Assembly: GCF_022539665.2 (NCBI RefSeq)
Contig: NC_081340.1
Location: 7,315,357-7,379,356 of the forward strand
Reading direction: 5' to 3'
Origin: Daphnia carinata
Lineage: Eukaryota > Arthropoda > Branchiopoda > Diplostraca > Daphniidae
DNA length: 64,000 nucleotides
Part shown: one piece after another, positions 1 through 10,100 of the stretch
How positions within the stretch are numbered: the first letter of the stretch is position 1
How the letters are laid out: every line of letters begins with the position of its first letter
Notes under the pieces: generated by a model
Seen by the model: only the letters and a program-made list of their open reading frames with translations
Told to the model about the DNA's origin: nothing
Database searches by the model: none
Made by a program: the position numbers and the translations under genes

Positions 1-215
1 TTTTGTGTTGTTCCAATAACTGGGCCTGCAGCTTCATAATTTGATCTAATAAACAATAATTAATAATTGAAAACCAATATAATAATGTTTATACTTACCA
101 TTTTTTTGTTTTATTATCTTATCCATTTTTCAATTGTTCCTCCAGCCACGCTACTCAATTAACTGCTAATGGGATACAATTAACTCAAATTGCTTACATG
201 CCTGTAATAACGAAA

Positions 216-428
216 CCGACTGATAGATGGCTACGGGTAGAAAAAAGAGAAAAAAGTGCGATTTTTTTTTTTCCCGCCATTTTTTTTATATTTTTTTTAT
301 GTAAAACGGATTGCCATATTGCCATAGTAAATGGCAATCCGTTTTTATGGCAATCCGTTTTACACACAAAAAAAGAAAAATTTCGTCGGTTTTTTTCTTT
401 TTTACAACTATGGCCATCTATCGGCCGG
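216..428. mobile_element. palindromic MITE-like element with CCGATAGATGG-type ends
   Basis: The left end (216-230) and the reverse complement of the right end (414-428) both read CCGRCYGATAGATGG, so the element has 15-bp inverted ends with two mismatches. The interior is poly-T and poly-A flanking inverted copies of a word like AAAACGGATTGCCAT (about 303-360). It has no coding capacity. A second member with the same ends is at 1652-1771, and the internal word recurs at 1700-1716, 1855-1870 and 2773-2790. This looks like a small non-autonomous DNA transposon family. The family name is unknown to me. Confidence 0.6.
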
Positions 429-610
429 CTTCCTATTTAATTTTCTAAATACAACTTTACGTATTTTAGCCATGTAAATATATAATTTTTTAATTAATAA
501 CTTAATTTCATTAAAATAGAACTATACAATAATTCCTTTGTTATATTCTACTTACTTAACTTAATTATTATTACTATTAACTTTTCATTTTGAACTGCAT
601 TTTGCAGCAA

Positions 611-776
611 TGATAATAATAGCAATAATTGCTTGTTTTAGGTATAAACAATATGTTTGAGTAATATAAAGTCATTCTTGTGTATTATTTTCACACCTCA
701 ACAAACAATAACGTCTTTATATTACTCAAACATATTATTTATACCTAAAACAAGCAATCATTCTAATTGTTATTAG
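611..776. repeat. long near-perfect hairpin (inverted repeat)
   Basis: Arms at 628-671 and 715-758 are nearly perfect inverse complements over about 44 nt (ATTGCTTGTTTTAGGTATAA on one side, its complement on the other), with a loop of about 43 nt. Weaker pairing extends to about 611 and 776. A diverged partial copy of the same unit follows at about 781-896, sharing the words TTTGAGTAATATAAAGTC and GCAATCATTCTAATTGTTAT. It is probably a foldback or MITE element with a damaged second copy. Confidence 0.65.
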
Positions 777-976
777 AACGGTTTGAGTAATATAAAGTCG
801 TTGTCGGTTGTTGCGGTGTGAAAATAATACACAATAACAACTCTATATTACTTAAACATTATACTTAAAACACGCAATCATTCTAATTGTTATTAGAAAT
901 ACATTCATTATACTTACTGCAGTACAAAATGGATAGTTAATAGTTATTTGATCAGAATTTAATAGCTGATTCAGAA

Positions 977-1447
977 CGTTTTATTCAAAAACTATGAGGC
1001 CCACGAGAAAACAACCCTCATATTCGTGATGCCCGTTCAATCCTGCATCGAAACCATGTATTTAAAGCGAAATCTAAAATTTTGCCAAAATTGAAAAAGT
1101 GAGAAGGCCTTCCCACTTTTGTCAAAATCAGAAAAAATCGAAATCTCTCGGAATGCCATGAAAATTCCACAGTATAACCCAATTTTAACGCTGATTCAGA
1201 AAAAGCCATTTGTTTTTTTGTCAAATAAGCCGCTTTTGTAATAATCGTCATTTAAAGATAAAATCGAGCTTATTTTTTCCAACCCAACTTCACCTTTTTT
1301 TACGTTTTATTCAAAAACTATGAGTTCCAAGAGAAAGCAACCCTCATATTCGTGATACCCGTTCAATTCTGCATTGAAACCATGTATTTTAAGCGAAATC
1401 TAAAATTTTGCTAAAACTGAAAAAGTAGCCGAAAAAGCAGCCGAAAA
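977..1447. repeat. pair of direct repeats of about 135 bp
   Basis: Copy 1 (about 977-1110) and copy 2 (about 1303-1440) are in the same orientation and about 85-90% alike by eye. Both begin CGTTTTATTCAAAAACTATG and share ACCCTCATATTCGTGAT and CCATGTATTT. Copy 2 carries a short internal expansion, GCCGAAAAAGCA repeated. The 190 bp between the copies has no recognised gene. They could be a segmental tandem duplication or the ends of a degraded element. Confidence 0.55.
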
Positions 1448-1651
1448 AGCAGCCTTCTCACTTTTCCAATTTTCTTCAAATCCTAGATTTCATTAAAAAT
1501 ACATTATTCCGATTCGAAATTGATCGCTGATAACGAAAATGGGGTATGTTTTTATATCAGTCTTCTACTTTTTGAATTAACCGTAAAAAAACAGAAAGTC
1601 GGGCTTAAAATCTTTTTCGGTCAGTGTATGTAGAGAATTACTAGATACGTG

Positions 1652-1771
1652 ACCGATAGATGACGATAGCAGTAGAACAGAAAAAAAGGCCAATATTTAT
1701 GGCAATCCGTTTTACCAAAAAAAAAAAAAAAATATCTTTTTTCTAGTTCACGGCTACCGCCATCTATCGGT
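1652..1771. mobile_element. second copy of the CCGATAGATG palindromic element
   Basis: The terminal inverted repeats are ACCGATAGATG (1652-1662) and CATCTATCGGT (1761-1771), a perfect 11-bp match. The interior holds ATGGCAATCCGTTTTAC followed by a poly-A run, the same core as in the element at 216-428. Partial relatives with the same poly-T plus AAAACGG(A/G)TTGCCAT core lie just downstream (about 1783-1872) and at about 2735-2791. Non-coding. Confidence 0.6.
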
Positions 1772-2038
1772 TGGTAGGAGTAAAACAGAAAGTAAGGCCG
1801 ATATTTTAATTTTATTTTTTTTTTTTTTTTTGGGGGGGGGGGGGGGGGAGAGGAAAACGGGTTGCCATACATTGCATCAGACTTACCCATTCGCCAACCC
1901 AAGTGTGCATATGTCTTTTTTGGACAATTATTTTATTTTGCTACTATGTACTACTCACTTCTCATTAGACAATTTGCATTACTATAACTTTACCTCATAC
2001 CTTAACGGTAATGCATTCTCAGTGTTTTTTCATTAGAC

Positions 2039-2500
2039 AATTCTGTGAATGCAAAATAATAGCATTAAAAATACTGTTTCGATAGACAAAAAACCGAAAA
2101 GTATAATTCATGTTTTATGTTGAACTCATGCTATACCACACCCATTTTCAGCCCAAATACGGTCCCACAATTGTTCAACTCTCATGGACTTATTACTAAC
2201 AATTCTTTTAGTGCAGCACTAACAGAATTTTTTAACACACTGTTAGGTGGTAGACTGAATAACTAACAATAAATAATTGTTTGTTAAAATTCTAACTTAT
2301 CTTCCATCCTGAAAAGTAACACTTCCAGATCCTCATGTTCTTGATGGAAAAACCTCCTTCACTTCACTAAAATTCTGTGAATGCAAAATAATAGCATTAA
2401 AAATACTTTTTTGATAGACAAAAAAAACGAGAAGTACCTAATCCATGTTTGATGTTGAACCCACGCCATTTCTGGGTTTCTGTACCACACCCATTTTCGG
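2039..2500. repeat. pair of direct repeats of about 110-130 bp
   Basis: The copies at about 2039-2150 and 2372-2500 both start AATTCTGTGAATGCAAAATA and continue through AGCATTAAAAATACT and GATAGACAAAAAA to ACCACACCCATTTTC. The second copy has a short insertion. They are in the same orientation about 330 bp apart, the same spacing as the other direct-repeat pair at 977-1440. No coding sequence is visible between them. Confidence 0.5.
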
Positions 2501-3228
2501 CAGTCTTTATGGTAATATTAATCAAAGCCACATGTACCACTATGAAATGGATGTTGAAAAGCAAATAACAACCTGTTGAGATGGATATCAGGAGAATCAG
2601 AATAGATCTCAATCAACTTAAATTATTCTTTTCCCTATAGTACTTACTGACATAGCATAATAGATATACCTGCCTCAATTCAGAACCATAAACCAACGGA
2701 AAAGAACACAGAAAATGTAGCTGGCAGTGAAATAGAAGAAAAGGCCGATATTTTTTTTTTTTTTTTTTTTGAGGTAAAACGGATTGCCATATGCTTCTGC
2801 AATTCGACGTTTAATGGCCCATGTTGTACCATCAAACGGCGCTCTACCCACAGCTATAGAATGCACATTCATTGATATTTTTAAGAAGACAATAGGTGCT
2901 CCTGTATCCCCATCTAGCGAGAAAAAAAGTTCAGACAGGCTTAAAAATAAGGACATCAAAATAAGCCGAACTTTTAAATTTTTGATTTTTTTTGTGAAAA
3001 ACTATATATTACAAGTAAAAATTCTGGGCCCATTTTTTTGTGCAAAAAGTTATAGGTTATATTATAGCATTCTATAGTAAAAGCAGTGGCGTACGGTGGG
3101 TTACAAAAAAAAATTTATTGTTATACATTTTTTTCTGTATGTTTTGAAACCTTAATTCTTTGAAGTAGTTCTTTTAGTCTTTTTAAGACCAAATTATGCT
3201 GTAGTAACTTCAGCATGTAACTCATAGT

Positions 3229-4503
3229 TTACTCAGGCAGTTTCTCCACTAGGTGAATGTAGAAGGCAGGATCAGCAATTTCGTCCAGTGGCTTAAAATC
3301 ACCGAAAACAGTATGCTTGCAAGTCTCTCCAAAAGCTTCTTTGAGTAGGCCTTTGAACTCATCCAGACGATGTGGATAATATGACAATCGAAACGACTCT
3401 GCAAATCGAATTAGAAATTGGTTAACGAGAAAAAACGCTATAAATTGACACTTAGGTAAACTTGTACCATGTTCAATCCCCATGGAAGGAATGTTCATGA
3501 TGTAATCCTGAATGTGTACAAAAGTTTTATTAACTTATTCAGCCTAAATACCAATTAGCAACATTTGTGTTACCATAGTGACCAAGGTAGGTCGCCCGTT
3601 CACGTTCAAAACCGAAGTTTTGATATCAACAATGTGGTTGCTCTAAGGGGAAATTAAATAACTAATAAACTGATCTTCACAATGCTGATGGAACCAAAAA
3701 CTCTTTTACATTGTAGTAGATGTTCTTTGCAGGTGTAGCACAATTATTAAGAATATAATCATAATTTCTGTGATCAATAAGAAGCAAACCTCCAGGCTTT
3801 ACACAACTGGCAAAGTTGGCAATGGCAGTTCTTCATTGAACAATAAAGCATTAAAAATAAAAGTAGCCCATCACATTTTTTAAATTTAACAAATTACCTT
3901 TGATTCCTCAAATCTCCCTCAAAGTCTGGCAAATGTGCAAATGAATTTCCAAGGCATATAACAGCATCAAAGCCTCCCTTAAGATAATCACTTTCAGAAT
4001 CTAAACAAAGCCAATTGGCTTCTTCCACAACTATAGATATTGTGGAATAAGAAATAGAAACAGAGAATAAAAACAGAGAATGTCAAAATATACCCCATTT
4101 ATCAAAAGCCTCTTCTTTACGTCTTTCCCATCTCTTTTTCAAAGCATACTTTAGCATTTTGTCAGATGCATCTATTGAAGTAACTTGGAAGCCTTCTTCT
4201 AGTAACATTATTGAATCAATTCTGTTAAAACATAAATATACAAAACGAAGTGCAATTTAAAGTCTGCAGCTAACATGCAACTACATATTAATAGTACCCT
4301 GTGCCACAAGCCAAATCCAGCACAGTGTGGCATTTCTTCTCTTTCAAAAGTGAGGTGATGAAATTTCTATAATTTTCAGTTCTGGAACTTTTGTCTCCAA
4401 TATAAACCTCCCAAACTCTGGCAGCTTTCCCATCAGCATATTGATCTCTCAATCCTTCGGCTGCAGTTCCAAGGGATCTCGTGCGGTAAATATTATCCAC
4501 CAT
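3229..4503 (-). CDS. GNMT: glycine N-methyltransferase
   Basis: Cytosolic enzyme that transfers a methyl group from S-adenosylmethionine to glycine, giving sarcosine, and so controls the SAM/SAH ratio. I join seven exons: 4503-4298, 4221-4094, 4030-3898, 3830-3710, 3642-3574, 3507-3468 and 3398-3229, giving about 288 residues, the usual family size. Family signatures in order are the start [17 protein letters not shown], the SAM-binding loop LDLACGTG (about residue 65), [44 protein letters not shown] and the ending GDFKPLDEI. All introns are GT-AG, 62-123 nt long, and every junction keeps phase. The ATG at 4503 matches the start of known GNMTs. The gene appears complete, with no missing motif. 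It lies tail-first toward the repeat block, and PDCD2 ends about 650 bp upstream of it. Confidence 0.95.
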
Positions 4504-4860
4504 TTTCACGCTAATCGAACATTAGAATCCTTAACATAATTCATAATTTTAATCAATTTATTAAAGTAATACAAACAGTTAGTACAGCGCAGCTAATCGG
4601 CTTGGTGTTACACTTTCTACTGAGAACTCGAGTCCGGCGCACTACGCAGTTGGTTTTATATTTCAAAAAGTACTTGGGCTGGCGCTGGTCAATAGTTCAT
4701 CTGCTAGATACGGCGATGTAGGATAGTAGGCTAACACGAAATAACTTATTAGATGTAAACTTTCTCTTTTTGGATAACAGCGCCATCTAGTGCCCAAAAT
4801 CCAGACATATGTCTTTTTCTTATTCAAAAACTATTTCAGAAGTTGAGTGCCTTGAAATGG

Positions 4861-5110
4861 CCAGTGTATTGGATTTTGGCAAATAAAATCCGCAAAAAAC
4901 AAAAAATCCGAAGCGAATCCAATTTTTTGCGGATTTGCATTGGATTTTTGAATCATTCAAGACAGCAAAAGACCTTGAGTAACCTAACCTAAACTAACCT
5001 AAGCTAACTTTAACTAACCTAACCAACAAAATCCAATTTAATCCACATCCGCAAATGATGTGATTTGGATTTGATTTGAGGATTTGATTTGTTAAAATCC
5101 AATACACTGG
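4861..5110. mobile_element. 250-bp MITE with telomere-like CCTAA repeats inside
   Basis: The ends are perfect 17-bp inverted repeats (CCAGTGTATTGGATTTT at 4861-4877 and its complement at 5094-5110), with imperfect pairing inward to about 30 bp. The element is flanked by a 6-bp direct repeat AAATGG (4855-4860 and 5111-5116), as expected of a target-site duplication. The centre (about 4979-5026) is a degenerate run of CCTAA/CTAAC units, similar to the arthropod TTAGG telomere repeat. There is no coding capacity. It sits in the spacer between PDCD2 (ends 5160) and GNMT (starts 4503). Confidence 0.75.
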
Positions 5111-5159
5111 AAATGGTTATGAACACATCTCTATAGAAGTCTTTATAGTTGTAATAAGT

Positions 5160-6659
5160 TCAAATAGAGTTCTGTCCAGAAAAATCTTGTTTCCATAAGA
5201 ATTCATTTTTGTAGGGAGGGCCGCTGTCGCAGTTCGTTTCACAAACATAAATAAGCAAAGTACCCCAGTCAACTCCTCCTTCAAAAATGCTGTCCAGCTG
5301 CAAATAATTCAGCATCTGAGGCATGATCTAGAGAAAAGAAAAAAAAATTAACTTTTTTGTCATAATCAGGCGAATCAGAAATATATATTCACCTGAAATT
5401 CAAATCTTCGTTCAGACCCGCAGTATTCACAATTAGGAATCATAGAGGGTGTGTTAGAGTCCGACACCCACAGAGGAGTTTCTCCTTTACCATACCGAAG
5501 AACTTGATCTGGATAACTATCGATTTTTTCTTTGAATTTCAAAAACATCTTGTCCTCTTGAACATCTGCGACTGATTCTTCCAATGACTCAGTGATGGTC
5601 TCATCATCTTGAAAGGTGGGATTTTTTGCTTTTAGGATTTTCTCAAATTCTTTAAGTTGAGTTTCGTCGGAGCTTGAAAGTTTACTAGTTTTATCCTCAA
5701 TTTTTTCATCCTCAATAATAATTTCGTATTCTATAATCCAACGTGTAACATATAGTAATTATCTGGTAATTAGAGAAAATAGTACCTGGCAAAGTAAACA
5801 TGGAATCTTCTCCTTCCACACGAACCGCTTACATCAAAATTTATAGATTAGAATGTATACCAATGGTGAAAACTAAAATAAGAAACTTACGTTCTTTGCA
5901 TAACATTTTGTGTCCATTTTTCCAATGTAAAACTTGATGATCTTTTGTACAATAATTAACATTTCTGCATCCTCCACATAATTTGGTACCTAAGCAACCA
6001 CATACCATGCACACTTTTGTGAACTTGCTGACCACAAGCTCTTTTTTCCAATCAGGATCATCTGGTGGATCTATAGGTGGATAAAATTCATTCTCTTTGG
6101 CCAGCTGGGAACGAAAAACTACGAAATTTTCATTTGAATTCTTCTTGTTACAAAGTGAAGCAGTGCAGAAAAAAATATAGATTGTTCTGTGGTAGCATGT
6201 TTCTTTAATAACTCTGGTTCCTGCTTCATCATCATCATCAGGAGCATATACTTGGGCCAAAAATGTAACTGGTTTTTGACAGCACCTTAAAAAAAAAAGA
6301 AAATTTTTGCACTACACTTTAGAATTATGTCGATTCAGTGTCTGTGGCTTTCTGTTAGGTTTATGACATTATATATAGAAAAACTCAGGATAATAATTTC
6401 AAATTGAATTTTGCAACACGAACTTGCACAAAAGTTGTTCTGTGGGCGGCAAGTTCTTCAGATCTAACCAAGCTGGCTTTCCACCAACTTTGCTTGGGAA
6501 AAATCTGCTCTCTAAGCGCCATTTGTCCGTTTTGTCTAGAAATCCTATTGCAGAAATCACGTTATGTTCAACACAATGAAACCAATAAACTCCAAATTCA
6601 TTCAGCCTGGTCTCACCTAACTCGGCTCCAAACTTTTCGTGCACGAACGTTCCGGCCAT
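5160..6659 (-). CDS. PDCD2: programmed cell death protein 2 (MYND zinc finger, Zfrp8 homologue)
   Basis: A conserved nuclear/cytoplasmic protein linked to ribosome assembly and stem-cell maintenance in flies and mammals. Six exons: 6659-6617, 6544-6424, 6285-5891, 5827-5786, 5730-5393 and 5327-5160, giving about 368 residues. Visible landmarks are ELGFLDK and FPSKVGGKPAWL near the N-terminus, FLAQVYAP, the MYND finger (CMVCGCLGTKLC, YCTKDHQVLHW, HKMLC), and the C-terminal PDCD2_C block with VLRYGKGETPLW, FEFQ, MPQMLNYL and FLWKQDF. The first intron (6616-6545) is 72 nt, a multiple of three without a stop, so the raw frame reads straight through it. Splicing it out restores the conserved ELGFL. 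Phase is kept at all junctions. NANP ends about 510 bp upstream, on the same strand. Confidence 0.95.
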
Positions 6660-6709
6660 ACCTTAAACTGAATAAGCCGGTATCCTATAGTTAACTCTGT
6701 CTTTCTGTT

Positions 6710-6916
6710 TTATCTTTGCCCTAGATGATCTTGGAGCTTGGTGGACTTCCTACTTTCTGCCACTGATTTCTGGCTGTTATTGACACTGGAGCTGCTTTGG
6801 AAACTCATTCCTTTTACACGTGGGATTCGCTCTAACATTAGACGGTAAAGTCTAAACAGCATCTTCGGACGAAACTGAGGTTCCGACAGTGTTCGTCTTT
6901 TGTCTGCTGTTTCCAT
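6710..6916 (-). CDS. short open frame in the PDCD2 leader (uORF or small protein)
   Basis: A 68-codon ATG-initiated frame that ends 50 bp upstream of the PDCD2 start, on the same strand. It contains FRLYRLMLERIP, which vaguely recalls an LYR motif, and then a Ser-rich tail. No family matches convincingly and there is no second exon to extend it. It may be an upstream frame in the PDCD2 transcript, a small independent gene, or chance. Confidence 0.2.
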   Translation of the reverse strand: METADKRRTLSEPQFRPKMLFRLYRLMLERIPRVKGMSFQSSSSVNNSQKSVAESRKSTKLQDHLGQR

Positions 6917-7169
6917 CTTTCTATTTGTTTTTAATTTTTTTCATAGATCGCAATGATGATCATTTGTTTTCTGCTAAATGGTATAATTTGTCGTGTCAAC
7001 ATGTTATTAAAACATAAAAAACACTTCTTATCAACTCATTTTCAGCTTGGAGAGTAAGGCATCGTCAGGTGTCATCCGAAACGGACTATGAAAGGCACAC
7101 AAAATATACGAACTTTTCCCCATTCCTTAAAAAAAGCAAGCTAATAAAAAACAAACAAAACAAACTATA

Positions 7170-10100
7170 TCATCTGATTTCTTCTGGGGAGATTCCAAAG
7201 ATAGGAGCTAAATCCATAAGAGATTCGATAGTAAAATTAGGCATCTCATCGGAACACGTTGCCCTCTCCAAAGGATCGAGGGGAATCCAGAACGTCGCAG
7301 CCAAACCAGCCAATTTTCCACCCAGGATATCAGTCTGTAATTTGTCTCCGATCATACACGACTTGTTGGGATGAACGTTGAGTTGCTGACAAGCTAGATG
7401 AAAAATCTCCGGCTGTGGTTTCTCGCAGTTCAAGTCGCCACTGACCAATATAGAATCAAAATAGTCTTCAGCTCCAATTTGTGCGATTTTCTCCCATTGA
7501 GATCTTGATGGGCCGTTAGTAATAAGGCCAATTGTATAGTTGTGCTTGCGGAGCGCCGACAAAAGGTTTGCGGCTGGCCCATCCAGTGTCATATAAGTGT
7601 AGCGCAGCTTTTTCCAGACTTCATAGACCTCCTCTGCAAAAGATGAATCAAGTAGGGTTATAAGCAACATGAGCTAAAAACACCAAAGCTTTCATTTGAA
7701 CCTGCTAAATGCTGGTAATCCGCGCCCAGTGCAGAAACCCAAAGCAGAGTCCTCCAAGCATCCAGCTCCAGTTCAGAATGATCCGGCCGTAGGCGAAATT
7801 GACGTAGGAAAACTTCACAAGTTTTCTGGGCAGCACTCTCAGTTAGTCTCCATTCTTTCCGTAACAGCAATTTCACCTGGTGGAATAATAAATTTGGTTT
7901 GGGACATTAGTAATTTAAACATGTTATCTTAAAATATTCTACAAGGGCAGAAAAGAAAAACAGATTCAATTAATTTATAGTCTGGAACACAGCTAGAGTA
8001 CGAGCAGTGTAATTGATTCCATAATTTAAGTGAATTACACTATAAAGCAAGACCGAATTGAGGTTGAACGGAGCAGAATATGGGCATTAAGCGAGTGTCT
8101 CGTCATCGAGCAGAGCGAGCAATTGCTTCATGGAGTGAGTGCGACATGTGTGTCGACCGCGATTTTCCAGTACAACGGCTTTGACTTTGGCGGGCTGGGC
8201 GCGTAAAAGGCAGCAGAGGAAGTCTTCGTAAGCTGTGCGAGTGTTGGCATCGATGGCTCCAGCCACGATTCGCGACAACGATTTCATCATCTCATGCGGC
8301 CAGCCGGAATCGACAATGAATTCGACGATCCAGTCCAATTTGTGCATGACGTTGCTAAGTCCTTGCATGCCGAGGAACCAGAGTTCGGCCAAATCTGGCC
8401 AGTCTTTTTTGTAGCGCAACGAAATGACGAGACTGAGCGAATCGCAAGACTCTTCGCTGTTGTGCGCGTCCCACAAGAAAGAGACAGTGCCTTGGATGTA
8501 ACGGAAGACTGCGCTGTCACCTTGAGCGTATTTCCAGGTGTGGTGACGCAGGAGGAGGAGACCGAGGACGGCCACATTACCTAACAAGACGATGAAATCC
8601 TGTCGATGAACTAAAGGCTGGAGGTTGGTGATGCAAAACTTGAGGAGTTGGGCAAAAACGACGTCGGTGGCAACAAGCTCTGGTTCCAACACGGTGAGAT
8701 TCATAAAGACCCCGCAGACAAGAATTATGGCTGATTCAGATTCGGGTCGGTTGGCCTCTGCTACGTCTTCTTCTTCAGGTGTCGTGTGGACGTGTAACCA
8801 ATCGGCTGCAACTGTTGGTTGCACGGCCAGCCATTTAGAGAAGATGTTCCATTGATAAAGTAGGTAGTCATAGAGAAGTTGTGGCAATTTTTGGCATAAC
8901 ATTATTTTACGGGCAGCATCTTCAGCTGCCAGGTGACAAAAGGCTGGTAGCATGAAGCGTAGCGGATCTGGCATGTCACTGATGGTGCCCAGCTTGCGTT
9001 CGTCGTACATCCTCGAACAGACTGTAATAATGAAGGGCAAGACGGCGCACACCTCCTCTTTCATGCTGGAAGTCTCTTCTGCGAGCCAGGAGCCAAGAAT
9101 ACGAATAGAGGCGCAAACAAACTCTGTTCGGCGATCAGTAACAGGAATGGTCCATTCATGCGAAAATTCTTCATCTGTTTGGTGCAAAACGGCCAAAATG
9201 GAACCAACCGCTCCCTTAAGAGCGCAATAGGCTTGTTCTCTCTGTTTGGCATCGAAATCGAGAAAGCCTTGTGACGTCATGAAAGTGATGAAAAGCTCAA
9301 CAACCGAATAACAAGCAACCAAAATATCAGCTGATTCTATTGCTTGTTCTAGCGTCCTATCTTCCAGCTTCATACGTACTTCAACACAAGCCAAGTTGAC
9401 AAGTAGTAACAGGAATTGGCGTGGATTAGGTCCGAACTTTAGACCCCATCCGATACCCATAATTTCCAGAAGACGTGCAATCAGCTGCAAAGCACTATCT
9501 CGTTGCGATGTTCCAATACGGCTACATAGGATGCTCTCAAGCGTCAATAATGTATGCTGGGGCCAATCTTCTTTTTGTAATTCGAAGACCGATAATCGTG
9601 GTCCATTGGCAAGGAAAACTGAAAGCATTTTGCAAAGCTCGAATTTCTTCTCAGTCGTATCGTCATTGAAATCATTTGCTAGCCTTTTCACAAGCTGTTT
9701 AAACGGTTCTTCGTGACCATCCCATAGGCGTTTGCCTTCTTTTGAGGAAATGTAGACTAGTAATTGCAGAGCTTGGTCATGTCGAAACATTTCTTCCACG
9801 TAGACCTCTGTAAGTTTCAGCAAGCACCCTTGGCTAAGCAATGCCTTTCTTCCAGATTCAAAAAAGGCAATGGCTTGCAGGCAAGTATAGCAATCAGAGA
9901 CTAGCATCAGATTGTCCTCCATATCTTCAGTGTCAGAGGTACTGACAATTTCTAAGAGAACTGGGATGATGCTCATTATGGACTGGGACTCGACAATTTC
10001 CGGGACACTGCAGAAGCAACTCACTATGGAGAGTGCAATTGATTTGTAGATGAATGGTGGGCAGTCCTGAGGAACTTCAGTGGACCTGAGCAGGCGATTG

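Larger units (their letters stand above)
1..3228. other. repeat-rich region without a supported gene
   Basis: AT-rich sequence made of short palindromic elements, direct repeats and homopolymer tracts (listed separately). The open frames here are short, low-complexity or lie inside repeats. One stretch (about 2800-2950, minus strand) gives a non-repetitive peptide of about 50 residues that runs into the repeat-derived sequence. It might be a gene fragment, but I do not recognise it. The next gene, GNMT, ends at 3229. Confidence 0.6.

Noticed and set aside
8287-9716. Several open frames of 64-106 residues on the plus strand or in other minus frames
   Set aside because: They are shadows of the neurochondrin frame, with no family likeness.
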